A stretch of 64,000 bases of DNA from Trichostrongylus colubriformis (lineage: Eukaryota > Nematoda > Chromadorea > Rhabditida > Trichostrongylidae), in the NCBI GenBank assembly GCA_963978905.1, contig OZ022259.1, positions 19,566,068-19,630,067 of the forward strand, written 5' to 3'. Positions 45,862 through 58,674 of the stretch are shown here, piece after piece (the stretch's first letter is position 1; each line of letters starts with the position of its first letter). Under the pieces are notes generated by a model. The model saw nothing but the letters and a program-made list of their open reading frames with translations, searched no databases and had not been told where the DNA came from. The translations under genes and the position numbers were made by a program.

Positions 45862-46115
45862 GTGTGTACCCTTATTATGTCATGATTTCGCACCGCGGCA
45901 TGTCGCAAGCAAAGCAGTGCGAACGAGCTAAAGGCGCCATGTTATGGGGTCCCGGAGCGACTAAGAGTCAACTGCGTATCGTGCACCTAGCATTACCGTG
46001 TAATCGTTCTAAGACCAAACTATCGCGACGCGCATAGCTCGCACACATTGCGTCGCGCGCCGCTCGTCGTCGTGCGAAATCCTGACATGAGGGTACACAC
46101 TCTGTGGTGGTGAGG
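45862..46115. repeat. TIR element, ends GTGTACCCTTATTATGTCA
   Basis: gtgtacccttattatgtcat with tttcgcac is mirrored by gtgcgaaatcctgacatgag and ggtacaca. A partial copy lies at 19636-19700. Confidence 0.6.
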
Positions 46116-46194
46116 TGTGTGCCATCAGGGAGGAAAATTCGCGTGGCGTGTTTGGTGCGCGAGGAGACATAATGGTACGATATAGGGCAACACA

Positions 46195-46335
46195 CTTATT
46201 GAGTCCTGAAGCGGTTACGCCTAGGATAAGGCTATCGCTACAGGACCCATAGAATATGCGCACATAGCTTGCACCATCACTTCGCACGCCAGACACTACA
46301 ACGCGAATTTTCTGTCCCAGTGGCACATACGGTGT
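46195..46335. repeat. Interspersed repeat also at 19955-20130, 20455-20575 and 24800-24935
   Basis: Shared words include cctgaagcgg, aattttctgtcc, gcgcatagcttg and acgcctagaag/acgcctaggata. The LTR-like helicase element is inserted in one copy. Confidence 0.55.
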
Positions 46336-46342
46336 AGTGGTA

Positions 46343-46425
46343 ACATCCCTACTATGTAAATATAACGCTTCGTCTGTCTGTCTGTCCGTCCGTCCGTCCG
46401 TCCCTCCGTCCGTCACAAAATCAGA
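46343..46425. repeat. Tetranucleotide run (GTCT/GTCC) in repeat tail
   Basis: ctgtctgtctgtccgtccg-type microsatellite next to ccctactatgtaaatataac, the complement of the tail at 17478-17545. Confidence 0.6.
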
Positions 46426-46504
46426 TATTAAATGAAAAACGACCTGTGAAGTTGGGGACAAGTGTGGAATGGGTAAGGCATGGAACAAGAAGTAAGGAGT
46501 ACAT

Positions 46505-46740
46505 ATGAACCAAGCTATGCTCCGCCCACAATGGGTGGAGCGTGCACTGTAATGTTCCGTTTCCAGACCCACACTCTAAATTGGGCTCCAGTATGACTCA
46601 AACGTGGGGGAAGGTGTATCAAGACCAGGAATGAGTTTTTCAAGGTCAAGAAAGAGGTTTGGTCACAGTGGGTGAAGCCTCCTTGAGTGGCACTCAAAAT
46701 GAGAGAAACCCGCCCGCAGTGGGCGGGCGTGTGGGGTAAT
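46505..46740. repeat. Inverted copy of repeat 16785-17040
   Basis: This reads agtatgactcaaacgtggg and cccgcccgcagtgggcgggc as complement of the first copy. Confidence 0.6.
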
Positions 46741-47935
46741 GAGTACTCGATAAAGTGTTACGCGCACAGCAGTGTGCGCCAGCCAACTGGTCATATGAGT
46801 ACCATCATCACCCCAAGCTATCAATGCATGATAGCTAAACAGCTAAATACAAGTCGACCTTGAAGATTCTCGGTGTACGATGTGCCGAACTACATAACCG
46901 AATTCTAGCCATAATTTGAATGGTATCCCAACGCACGTGGTTCAGTTTGTACTAAGCCTAATCTCAATAGAGTTTTTCATCCATAAGAATGGATTTGGCA
47001 CCATGTTATCCACTTTGGGAGAAAGAGGGTTTGTTCCCATTACGCGGGGCCTGACCCGATCGACAAAAGTAGCAGCGAGTCTGTCCCGCTCCGGCTGAAC
47101 CCACATACTGATCAAATACCAATTTCCCTACTCCATCTCTCTGTGGTTACCTTTGCCTTCTGACGCTCCTTGACGAACCCTATCAAACGTCATGAAGTTG
47201 GAAGACCCACCATTGATGTAAACACTGAAACCCTGTGTGTCGACTAAACCCAAGATGGACGATGTTAAACAATCTAGTGTGAAATGTCCCTTACAAGTGT
47301 TGCTGCATAATAGCGCTCATTGTACTCTTTTGCTACATGCCATTGTTGTATCGCTGTATTGATTTTTCATGGTGTGACCATGCTTAATCTTATTAGCCAT
47401 ATTATCGATCTGGCCCCAAAGTCCGCGCGCGAAAACTCCTCTATGTAGCGAAGAGTGGAGCGTCCTATTTCTCTACTATTCTGTCCTGCTTGCTTGTTTG
47501 GGCCTTCGTGCTTCAGTGTTTCTTCCCCCTCGGATGTTCTAGGCCATTTCCCTGATTCCCTGATCATCTTAGTTCTCGACAGATCTGTTTTTTTTTGGCT
47601 TGTTCTGGCTGTTGTGCCCATACTATGTATCTTTCTCCCTCGGGTGTCCGAAAATACCCCTCAGCATTGCTTGTATTGTAAGCTCATTCATGACTTGCAC
47701 TGATCCTTGTTTTGTTATTTTGTTGTGTTACGATCAATGAGCAATAGCTGTTCCGCTAGTGTTGCATCCACAACGGTTCCCTACGGTATTGCATCGCAAT
47801 CAATAACCAACTACGATCAATAAGTTGCGTAGGAGGTGGCGAGAAAGTAGGTATATGATGAGAATGGAGACGAAAAAGAGGAGAAAAGGCGAAAGAGAAA
47901 TCGCAGCAGATATAAAGAAAAGAAGTACAGGAGAA

Positions 47936-48055
47936 ATCTAGAAGGTGTAAAAATTCTTCCCCTACGACTGGCAAATGGAAGATGTCCGATGATTCATTCG
48001 CAGAGCTGATGGCAACACCAATGATAAGCTCAGAGATTATCATTTCACCGGATTA
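47936..48055 (+). CDS. Weak candidate for a C-terminal exon
   Basis: A plus frame reads SSPTTGKWKMSDDSFAELM then ATPMISSEIIISPD and TAG. It looks protein-like, but the upstream acceptor (gaagtacag) is poor and no further exon was found. Confidence 0.2.
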
Positions 48056-48662
48056 GATTTCTGATTGCACCAGAAATAGAAACGCAGCTGAGCGAAGCTG
48101 ACGTCTCCGGCGTTGATGGGTTAGTATATGGATCTATAATACCTAGTAATTTTTGCGGTTAATTAGTATATTGCGCGAAAATGATCCCAGTAAACCACCG
48201 AAGAATAGGTGCTATTAGGTGCTATTTAGGAGCTCACTGCGGTTTTTGGCACTCAAAAGCGCACCCCTTAGAGAAGCGCAGAGACTTCCTCAATTTCTCT
48301 CCCCCCCCCCCCCCCAGGTAAGAGGAGACTGTATGGGAAACCCTCGAGTCAATGCCATTTCTGCATGATTTTGAAGGCAGAACCACTTTTGAAGACACTG
48401 GGTGGGGCAGTTATGGCCTACGGTAGGACCTACCGTGACGTCTGTAGTTCGTTTGGTTGCACACAGTGCACATACGACTCCTTGCTGAGACGTCGAGTGT
48501 GAATTCAATGGGTTTTTTTTATCACGAACACCTTTTTTTTTACCCTTTCGCTTATTTTCCCATTCATGGCTTCACTCGATTGTTGCTGTGTTTTTTCACT
48601 TGTTTCACATTATCATGAATGAATGGAATGCACCCTACGAGACAACAAATGACAGCGAGCAA

Positions 48663-48906
48663 CTGGGTGGGGTCCACGAGGTCGAATTTCCGCGCGGCCG
48701 CGCGCGATGAGCGGCACGGGGGTGCGAGTGCCAGTGGCAGGGCCTGGCAGCCTTCAAGCGAGGCAGTGTGGCATGAGTGGAAAGCGCAGACGTGACGCGG
48801 TCACGCTCAGCCGTTTTCCCACGGGCGATCGATACGGCGAGTCGTACGGAGGCGCCGCGAGTGAAACGCCGCGAAGCGGAAATTCGACCTCGTGGACCCC
48901 ACCCCG
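48663..48906. repeat. TIR element, ends GGGGTCCACGAGGTCGAATTTC
   Basis: About 28 bp of near-perfect complementarity between 48664-48690 and 48876-48905 (ggggtccacgaggtcgaatt / aattcgacctcgtggacccc). Confidence 0.7.
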
Positions 48907-49797
48907 AGCAACTCAGAAAGATGATGACGCAGTTTGCCGCGGGAGATACGAATACACAACATCGCGCTTTTGAATCCCGGTTCCTCCACACATTATCGCT
49001 TCTAACCTCGGATTTTCGTTTCAAAACGATTATTTCTCCCAACTTCTTCTTTCTCCCGACCCCTCCCGGCTTCTTTAAGTACTACATGAGCGAGCGGAAA
49101 AAGCAAATTAATGAGAATCAAATGCCTTCACCTAGATGCAAAACAATCATATTAGCTTTGATGGACAGATGCATAATTATTGCACTCCTTTCCGTTTGAA
49201 AGAAGGTGCTCGAAATAATTTTTGTATAGTATTTGTTAGATATCTACCTTTTTCATCGGATCATCATTGGATAAGTTTGCTGTAAAGAGTTGCACTAATG
49301 CGGCATCACTAATAGATACATACATACATACATCTGCAGTGCGTGATTGACAAGTCGAATACAGTTATCAGTAACTCCCTACCCCCACCCTTACCCGTAA
49401 TAGCACCCATTTTCTATACATAATGATCTTGTTTGATAATGGATTATAGCGTGAGAATGCGTTGTGGACTCATGGGACGAATAATGAAGGATTGTTATTT
49501 TTTGAAGATATTCATAGTATTTTCTGCTATCATCACTATAGCAACATGAATTATCCAAAAACACAATGAATTCGTTAAGAGAAAAGTGATAGCTTCAAGA
49601 AAGCTCTGTGAAACTCTCGTAAATAATTAATCCAAGTTAGTTTAACTGAACTGAACTCAACCACATGACAATTTAAGGAGCTTCACACGAGCTTCACGGC
49701 TCGAAAAACGTGTCAGTTTCATCCCATCAAATAAATTTGAATAAATCAGGATCAGCACCCCATCTTCCACAATCGTCCAGCAAATCCATACCATTAA

Positions 49798-50221
49798 AGG
49801 AATCGTCCACGGAAAATGAGTTTTTGTGTTACCCATATGTTTATGTTGTATTTGCCTAATGTTGGCCTTATGCAAAATTTCACGCAAAAAAATGTGAATC
49901 TGGCTGAGATACAGCACCACAAAGTGCGGTCCCAGTGAGCGGGGCCTCCGTGTAAAAGCCTCGTACCGCGTCCGCCGTGGTCGAAGACGCATTGCAGGAA
50001 CAGAAGGTTACGTAAACAGTCCCACCCTCCGTTCCCAACGGCGGCGGAAGACGGTACGAGGCTTTTACACGGAGGCCCCGCCCACTGGGACCGCACTTTG
50101 TGGTGCTGTATCTCAGCCAGATTCACATTTTTCGCGTGAAATTTTGCATGAGGCCAACATTAGGCAAATACAACATAAATACATGGGTAACACGAAAACT
50201 CATTTTCCGTGGACGATTCCT
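49798..50221. mobile_element. TTAA-flanked foldback MITE, copy B
   Basis: 424 bp, flanked by TTAA on both sides. Arms begin aggaatcgtccacggaaaa and its complement. The centre contains gtcccaccctccgttcccaa. Closest to copy A and the best preserved palindrome. Confidence 0.82.
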
Positions 50222-51528
50222 TTAAGAATGCAAGCGCTGATGAAGGGAGGGGAAAAAGGAATTTCAGAGGGATCATCGAAAGCACTAGGAGGAAGTATTT
50301 TAGTAGAGCCACTGGGAACAAAATAACATGCAAAAGAAAGGAGTAGAAGTTCAAAATTTCAAAGCTTTAGGATGCTGCTAAAGTGAAAAAGGAGTCGCAT
50401 CACTATGACAAATTCCTTAACTTATCACCAAATATTTAGTGGAGCCTTGCAGATCGCAACGAAACATTTTGGGAAGGAAGAAGAAAGCTAGTGGGAACTA
50501 AAATAGTACTTGAATAAAATAATACAAGTTAATCAAGGTAATAGGGTGATAACAAAAACGCTCGTGAGCGAAGAGTGAGAACTGATCTGGGCTAACAAAG
50601 GAATGAAATAGATGGAACACTTACTTTTCTCCCCCCCCCCGCCCCACCCTTCGCCATGATATGCACATAATCACGAAAAAAAAAGTTTAAAAAAAAGACT
50701 GAAATTAAATCAATCCCTGCTATGGCGCGGACGTGGTAAAGGTGCATAGAAGCGAATTTTACGAATGGAAGCGATGGAAAAAGTGCAAGGAGTGAGTAAA
50801 TTGACGTGAGCCTATGAATGAGAATGAAAAACATTCGAATAGTCAAATTCACGTTGAAATAAAATTTAACGGGATGACGTGTGCCGTAGGCCGACAGAGG
50901 GAGTCTCAATGGAAATGTTATGGATTCGATCAGAATACTGAGCGTTTCCAAGTGATCTAAATTGACTGAACTGGTATCGACCAGGTGATTTTTATGAGGC
51001 AGACAGACCAGAGGCAAATCTGATGTGGGAGCTGCAGGAAGTGAAACTGAGCTACAACTTGGCATCTATAGCTGTGTGCCACACAACATCACGACAATCT
51101 CTCTCCGTGTCTAATTCAGCAGGCCGTCTGAACGAGGAGGAGCGGCGCTGCGTAGCAACGAATCGGACACGACGTAGTACTAAGACATTAATTAATCTTC
51201 ACGGTCACAGTCATGAGATTCTCATCGGATGATCCCTACACGTGTTTTACCTTAGTTACGTTGGACCTGAAGGAAGAGAAGTGTGGTATTCGCGGAATCC
51301 AACTAATAATCGCCAATGTCGTATGCGAAATATGAGCTTCCCCGTGGAAAAAAGATGGCTTTCACAGCGCAATTTATGGCCCTGGTCCACACAACGGCAT
51401 GTTCCGTAGAATGATCTCGTACAACGGACAGGGTATTCTTGTGAATGGTACAGTTCAGACGCCACACCCTTTTTCCAGTCGTCCTCGAGCCGCAAATCCC
51501 ACGCAGACACTTGTTTTTCTGACCCTCC

Positions 51529-51706
51529 TAAGATCACGTTCATACTTTGCAATGACGGAGCGTGCCTGCGTTCATAGTCAGCGAGGGCGAATGGCACGAG
51601 GGAGGTGCAGAAACGACACGGCAACGAGACACGGTGGCACAGGCAGAGAGGCAGAGACACGCAGCCACGCCCTGTCGCCGGCAGCGCAATGTAAGAACGC
51701 GGCCTG
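51529..51706. repeat. GC-rich TIR element, copy 5
   Basis: Ends are agatcacgttcatactttgc and caatgtaagaacgcggcct. The interior resembles copy 2. Confidence 0.65.
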
Positions 51707-52534
51707 ATGTGGTATCTTCCGCTGGGCTGCATACATACGCTTCTGGAACACTCTGTCTCCTGATCTTTATCAGCGGGCCTCGAGGCTAGCCAGTTTCTCG
51801 TCGTGTCGTCAGAATTGCCGTCGCTTCATCGCTGGAGCCAATACTAGAGTTGCGATTCTGAGACAGTGGTAAAGAAATGAAATTCATCGAAGTGAAAGTC
51901 GCATTCAGGAAGACTATATGTGGCGAAATTTCCGATGTGGAGAAAAACCCCCGGGGCTTTCTAAGAGCTGTGTTTTCAACAGTTGCTACTTGTTCGAACA
52001 GAGTTCATGCCCTTCACTAACGGAGCCCGCCTCTTCTCGAAATCAGCGGTGAGAAAGACTTCCCGAGTTTTGACCGTTCACTTGGTTTTTTCTTCAATTT
52101 TGAACTGGTAGGGACCTGGACTTTGAACTCGATAACTTTCTGAATATCGACCCTAAATCCTCCTATCACTGCCTATGAATGTAATTTATTTGATCCATAT
52201 CGTGGAATTTACACTCAAAACGTGGCATCCTATGCGTTTCAGCCTTTCTGTATATTGTAGGCAAACGTGTTATGTGCGTTAATCTCATAATTAGTTAATC
52301 CTTCCATTAATCCCCTTCACTGACGAGAGCAGTCGGCATTGCAGTGGAATCTCTAAATGAATGGCACGTGCCTTGGAAGTTGTGACTTCTCGTCGGTGAG
52401 CTGTGCAATGAAAGGAAATCGAATTAGAAGCGGTAGAACGATTATTCAGTGGAAGAGTCCCACCTCGCCATAAACAATGCACAACTTCCATCAGCAGTAA
52501 CTGAAGGAAAACATTGTATCGAAGACACCGAAAA

Positions 52535-52770
52535 GGCTTAATTTGGCAGACTGTGGAATATGAAAATAGGGGTACTCAGCAATGTAACAGTAGAGAAAGA
52601 ACGAGACAAAAAGGCTAAAAGCCCGAGAAAAACCAGAAAACGCCTTCTCTTGAGCGCCCTCTGTGTTACAAGCAGGGGGTAGAGCGCAGACGGGCTGACT
52701 AAATCAGCCGGCCGGAGACGTTGTCCCGCCCTTGCCGCAATTTGCCCGACTGTAGGATTTTAGGACGACG
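52535..52770. repeat. Dispersed repeat, agaaataggat family, copy 5
   Basis: Contains ggcagactgtggaatatga, ggggtactcagcaatgtaac and gtcccgcccttgccgc. Confidence 0.5.
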
Positions 52771-53929
52771 CTGCGTGTTGTGGGGTCGCTCCTATCGACA
52801 TCACGTGCAACAGCGGAGAACCGATAGAAATGCGCACTCCATGAGATCTCCACTCTTTTTGTATACCTTTTTCTTCATGGACATACATCCTTTCACGACT
52901 CATTTTGTGGAAACGAAATGTAGACGTTCCATGTGGTGAATCGCAAGAACAAAAACCTGGCCTAATGCCACACTTATAAACTAGGATAGGAAGACTGGCC
53001 TTGTAGGTCAGCCCCAATCGTGGTTAGCAGGCCACAAAGCTTGCAAAAAGCGGCATAGACTTCCGTCATGTTCAATGGAAGACAGTAACTGAACCACTTT
53101 TCAGTTATTTGGTCAATATCAAGAAAAACACACAGAAAATAGAACGGCTATACGTCAAGGGAGGACAGGATTGCATCTCGATGGCCGGATACCCGTAAAA
53201 AGTGGACTTCAGTGAAGCAATGATCAAGTTGGAATAGAAATATGGTGTGACTGCTTTTGACGCAGCACAAGATAATTGTTCCCTTCTCTCTCTCGAAAAA
53301 TCCAGTAATTACGAGAAACGTCATTGTTTTTATGAACCGGCGACTTAATTATTCACATTTGTTTACTCAGTTCTCACTTATTTATGGACTCTCGTTTCAC
53401 CCCACCTGCTGTTAATAGTTCAAACACCCTCAGCCCTACTTCTCAACAAATATGAAGTACTCTCAGAGGAGAACCTATTTCAATACTTCAAGATTTTGAT
53501 AATCACTGAAGAGCGCACAAGGAACAGTTTCGGTTCCTCACAAAACTTCGAGGCTCAACGAAATCAAAGGTTTTGCCCGTAATTCAGTAGCCATTTGACA
53601 GGTCTCCATTAAAGGAGTTTCCCACGAAAATCCCATGATCCTAATTCCTCTTGTAATCACCCTACTAGGTACAGTTCATGAACAGAACGGGAAGAACCGA
53701 GAATTTCATTTGCTCCAAAGCAAAAAGCGAAAACCGGAAAGATAGTTCCTTTAGTTTCCGCCAAGTAGTCTTTGAACATTTGTTGGCGGGTAGAGGGCGG
53801 TTCAAAATTTTGATTCCAGTTTTGATTTGCCTTCCACACTGCGTCCCTGAAGACGTGACCGTCACCTCTTTGCCCCGATAGCCATCGTGGTCTTGTCCCC
53901 TCAGACGCCCTACCCCGTCAGATGTCACT

Positions 53930-54110
53930 TGAAGAGCTGTATTTCAGCCGGATTCTTGTTATTCTGCTTGAAACTTGGCATGCAGACCTACGTATGTAAA
54001 TACAACATTTTTATATGAAGGTAACAACATTTTTATACAACGTTTTTATATGAAGGTTAAAAAAGGTAGTATAACAAAAGCTGAGATTTCCGTGGACGTT
54101 TCCTCGGTAC
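53930..54110. repeat. One-arm fragment of the TTAA foldback family
   Basis: This contains the family's right arm only (ctgtatttcagccggattc, aaacttggcatgcagacc, tttccgtggacg). A short internal duplication of acatttttatatgaaggt is present. Confidence 0.55.
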
Positions 54111-54882
54111 GTAGTCTCCCCGTCTCATGAAGTATGCATTTTGAGAAAGTCTTCAATCAAATTAGAGCATGACGGGGGCGGCGCTTTGCAAAAAGTGTAC
54201 TCGAAATTTGTTATTCAAGTGGTCATAGAATTTAGTTAGTTTTGTGGAAGAAAAAAGAGGCTATTTTACACATAGAAATACAGTTATTGAACATTTCTAG
54301 AAATTTCTCGTCACAGGTCGCTAGGCGCCGTGACCGTGGATTCAATTCGCACCCGGTATTTCCATATTAAAACTGCTGAATTCGGCCCGTTTTCACCCTC
54401 AAACACTGAAATGGCGCTGATCTCACGTAGCTACATCCGTATTTCTGATCAAATAGGCGCGGTCAGAAATAACACCCAAGTGTCTTATCATACCCCTTTG
54501 GGATGCTACCACTCATGATCGTGATGGGGCTTGAAGGCTATTGGCCATACAATGACTTACGACAGCTAACCGATGCACAGTTCAAGCAACTTTTCTACTT
54601 CTGACCTAGACCGCATCAGTCCACCGACCCTGGGACCACGGAAGATGTCATCCCTAGGTGGCACCTTTCCAGAACCTGATCTCTGGACTTTGAGGATGGG
54701 AACAGCGCCATGTCTCTAAACCACCTAGGTCACAGGAGTTTTTGTATAGACGAATGGATGAAGACGAAAATGATTACGGAATGATATACGGGATGAGAAA
54801 TACTGCAAATGACATTGGGAGCGACTGCAATCAGTCACACACCTGCACGTTGATCCTGCTACCTTATTTATCCTATGCCTTT

Positions 54883-55182
54883 GCCCTCAAAAGCTTCATC
54901 AGAATCATTCGGATACCAAGTTCGTTAGACGGAATTATGTGTTATGAATAGGTTATTTGGAGGACTATTCCCCTCACGAGCTTTTTGGTAATAGTCGTAC
55001 ACTCGTGCCGATCATGTGAGTTAAAGCTGGGTGCCCTCAAAAGCTTCATCAGGATCATTCGGATACCAAGTTCGTTAGACGGAATTATGTGTTATGAATA
55101 GGTTATTTGGAGGACTATTCCCCTCACGAGCTTTTTGGTAATAGTCGTACACTCGTGCCGATCATGTGAGTTAAAGCTGGGT
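54883..55182. repeat. Tandem duplication, two 150-bp units
   Basis: The units 54883-55032 and 55033-55182 differ at perhaps one base (catcagaatc against catcaggatc), so the duplication is young. Confidence 0.9.
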
Positions 55183-55281
55183 GCAGACGACTGATGACGT
55201 ATCTCAGTTCACGTGCTCCGCCCATCTCCACGAGTCACACCTTCAAAGCTATCCTCACATCTTCGAACTGATCAGAGTACC

Positions 55282-55372
55282 GCTAGCGATGTGGAATACA
55301 TAGAAAAGATGAAGCAGGAAATAACTGAGGTGCAGTCGATGAGACGGATCAAAAGATCCTTGAGTGGTCAGA
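55282..55372 (+). CDS. Weak exon candidate, basic helical peptide
   Basis: A plus frame reads STASDVEYIEKMKQEIT then EVQSMRRIKRSLSG between gaactgatcag and gtcagaat. The peptide looks coding, but the acceptor has no pyrimidine tract and no partner exon was found. It may be chance. Confidence 0.2.
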
Positions 55373-56502
55373 ATTACCGAATTTGGAATGTACTTATCCA
55401 AACACTTAGATTTTTTTTTTCTTCTGGCACATTTTCGACAACGACTCCGGAAATTAGGGCTATGCTTCTCCCATAGCCGTCAACAGGCCAGTACTTTCAC
55501 TTTCACCTTTGTTTTCATAGATTTTTTTCTTCCCACCTCATTTTTTACATTACTAACAACTAAACATACACCTTAAATTATGAACATAGATTGCCAAAAT
55601 GCCCAAAATAAACCAGTGCCTCAATCAATCCGGAGAAGACCTGACTCAGTTCGAAATTTACTATGATGTTTTTGAGTATAAAAATTGTTAAATATTTTTT
55701 TAACATTTTTGAATCTATAAAACTGTTAAATGCGAAAAAATGTGAAGCTGCTACTCATAACATGTTTCCGACCAGGCTGACAAAGAAAGCCGTACAGGAT
55801 CCGCAAAATTAAGCACGATAGGCGAAGTGCAGAAAAGCGCCAGGGCGAAGAAGTAAGGATGAGATGGCGGAAATGAGGCGGTGGAGAGTAGACTCCTATT
55901 CCTGGGAACTATTCCCAGGATTTAATCCTGGCCGGGACAACTACCCGATGACTATCACCTTGCAGCAGCAGGTTATTGGCATCACACACGCAGAAAAATG
56001 AAAACACTGGCTTTCAACTGACCACCATTATTCGTTAAAAAGGCAGGCTAAATGCCATACTATTGATGGTAGAAACGAATTCATGGCGTATTCTCTATGT
56101 GGAGCAAAACCGGTATAGTTGTCCCAAATTACCGAAATTAACTGCAGACTAGCTGCAAAGTACGGCTGGGGTTGAATCACACGATTTTTCCACTTACTTG
56201 GGAATGGAAATCTCGCATTTTTCGTTCTGAAATTGACCTTTCAGACTCGTGAATTCTGACACCAATTCCACGGATATCGCAGTAAAATTACACCAGAGCG
56301 AATCTGAGTTAAGGGTGAAAGGTAGAGGGGTGGAATAAGAAAACTTTCAAATATTATTTTTCTGACCCCCTAAATTTTTGATTATTATTTCCAGCGATTC
56401 AGCAGTTACTACCAATTATTCCCCAATACACACGGCATAATCAAGGTATACAAGACATATTCAGAAAATGCTTCAAATCTACGAAACTACGTGTGAACTG
56501 AA

Positions 56503-56729
56503 GGGGTCAAATAAAGTCGGGGGGAAGGGGGGGAGACGCAACTTTGCGTCGACGTCGCAGCTCCTTTCCCTCCCTAGGCTTAGGCTAAGATTGTTATCCC
56601 CTCCTCCCACATTGAAAAGCATCTCTCAAAGCATAGGCCTCATCTGCTTTAGCCTAAGCCTAGAGGGGGAAAGAAGATTTGACGTGGGTGAAAATTTTGC
56701 GTCTCCCCCCCCCCGACTTTATTTGACCC
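56503..56729. repeat. TIR element, ends GGGTCAAATAAAGTCGGGG
   Basis: Inverted ends gggtcaaataaagtcggggg and cccccgactttatttgaccc; internal inverted pair cctaggcttaggctaa / ttagcctaagcctag. A second copy starts at 63792. Confidence 0.8.
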
Positions 56730-56940
56730 AACTGAAGTGCTGACTACTGAAGAATAAAAGTGTGCAATGGTTGGAATTGGAATAATAACCGAGATAATCA
56801 ATAATGGCCTTGACTCTGCTCGGATGGCCGATTTCCCTTCTCAATGGAGATCAAGGGGAGACCATGGTTTTTACGATAAAAGATTGTTGTTCGCAAAGTA
56901 GTGGATTCAATAGCAACATTATTAATACAGAATTGATTGA

Positions 56941-57339
56941 AGGAATCGTCAACGGAAAAAATGTGTTGTATTTGCCCAATGTGGGCCGTATGCAAAGTTT
57001 CACGCGAAAAATGTGAATCCTGCTATGATACGACACCAAAGTCCTGGCCGGATGGGCGGGGCCTCCGAGCAAGTGCCAACCCTCCCGTCCGCCGCGGTCG
57101 TAGACGTATTGTAGGAACAGGAAGTTACGTAAACGGTTCCACTCCCCTTACCAAGCCGTCGCAGACGACGGGACGGGGCTTTCACTTGGGAGCCCCGTCC
57201 ACCCGGCCAAAAACAGATCGGCTGTATCACAGACGGATTCCATTTTTTTTTTTCAGGTGGAATTTTGCATGCGGGCCTTATTAGACAATTACAACATGAA
57301 TATATGGATGACAAAGAAACTTTTTCGTGGACGATTCCT
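56941..57339. mobile_element. TTAA-flanked foldback MITE, copy C
   Basis: 399 bp. The right target site is TTAA, the left is TTGA. Same arms and GC-rich core as copies A and B, more diverged. Confidence 0.72.
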
Positions 57340-57403
57340 TTAAGCGTACAGGCACAGAACTGAGAAAGAGGGAATCATGTATTCATGAATAGGTTAAGGA
57401 GGT

Positions 57404-57497
57404 GGCGGTATAAAGCTATAAAATATGATATGAGCTATATATCAGGAGCTGGCGGTATAAAGCTATAAAATATGATATGAGCTATATATCAATCTCA
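57404..57497. repeat. Tandem duplication, two 47-bp units
   Basis: ggcggtataaagctataaaa with tatgatatgagctatatatc occurs twice, 47 bp apart. Confidence 0.85.
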
Positions 57498-58674
57498 GAC
57501 TGGTAATAAAATTTTATGGCCCCATAACAAATAAAATAATGGTGGAAGTATTCAAGAGAATTTCTGCAAAACTACCTTCAACTCATAATTTCGGAAAGAG
57601 AGCAGTGGACGTGTCGACCACAACACAACTAACCTTGAAATATGACTTACTTCACCATTCCAATAAAGGCTCACTTTTTTCGAAGTATCGAAATTTTGAC
57701 GCCAACTGCCATGAACGGGAATAAAAAACTCAAAATCGCGTGAGGCCCGGCTTCAGCGCTTTTTACAGCAGTAGTTCTGCATACGGTATATATCAGGATG
57801 CGTGTCACGAATTTGAAATATAATACATCTCCACCCAGTGTTGGTCAAGCACAGAAAAACAGTGAAAAGCATTGAGAGGGGGTAAGAAGTGAGCCAGTTA
57901 GGGCATTTTCAGGTGTTAAAGAAAATGGCCACTTCAATGCGACCCCTCTCTACAGGGTCACAAACTCCCTACCCCCCTTTCTATTTCTGCTCGCACATCG
58001 TAGCCCACTACAGAGTAAAACTAGTAAAAAGCACCCTCGTGAAGTACGAAGGTAACTAACCTACACAAATTTTTATTTTCCTGAGAAGGGAACTTTCGGC
58101 AAAGATTTTCATTGGCGAAGGAACATTACAGAGGGACGAAGCATTGGTTTGGAATTAATGTGCACAGAGCAACTAAAAGGTCACTTTTACTCGAAACAGT
58201 CTCGGAACATGGCTCATTGCAAACATAACCCCCTACTCCAAATAGGACTCTTTGCCCTCCCCCCTCCCCCTCGAGGAGCTTTCGGTGCACACTGAAGCCA
58301 CTGAGGGAAATAAGTGAATTTCAGAAGACTTGAAATTGAAGCCACTTGTCCTTTGATAAGTTCTGGACGGAGAGAGGACGAGAGGAGAGAGAAAGAGCAG
58401 AGAAAAGAGAAATTAGAAAAGAGTGAAGCCTTGGGAAAAGAGCTCAGATAAGAGACGACCCAAGTGAAAGAGTCTCAAGCACTATCACTGAAGTAAATCA
58501 CGTCGATATTTAGGTGGGGCTTAGCTGTGAAAGTGGAGACTATCGATCGAAATACACTCCAGCACTTATCGCAAAAGCCAGAGTAGTGAGTACGGCACCG
58601 ATCCATGGCTGCGAACTTTTTGAAAACCCAAATCCATCGCTGTTTCAACGAACTATGTGTGTTGTATGTAAATA

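Larger units (their letters stand above)
45560..58670. other. Gene-poor repeat region
   Basis: Apart from the repeats listed and two weak exon candidates I see no supported coding sequence. The 157-codon minus frame at 50592-51065 is phenylalanine/serine-rich and lacks splice or domain support. Confidence 0.45.

Noticed and set aside
46380..46410. Regular GTCT/GTCC spacing considered as a CRISPR-like array
   Set aside because: It is a plain tetranucleotide microsatellite without spacers.
50592..51065. 157-codon minus-strand open frame
   Set aside because: It is the shadow of an A/G-rich stretch, with no domain, no splice context and biased composition.
55600..55760. Possible terminator-like hairpin and T runs
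   Set aside because: Eukaryotic AT-rich sequence; T runs occur throughout and have no terminator meaning here.
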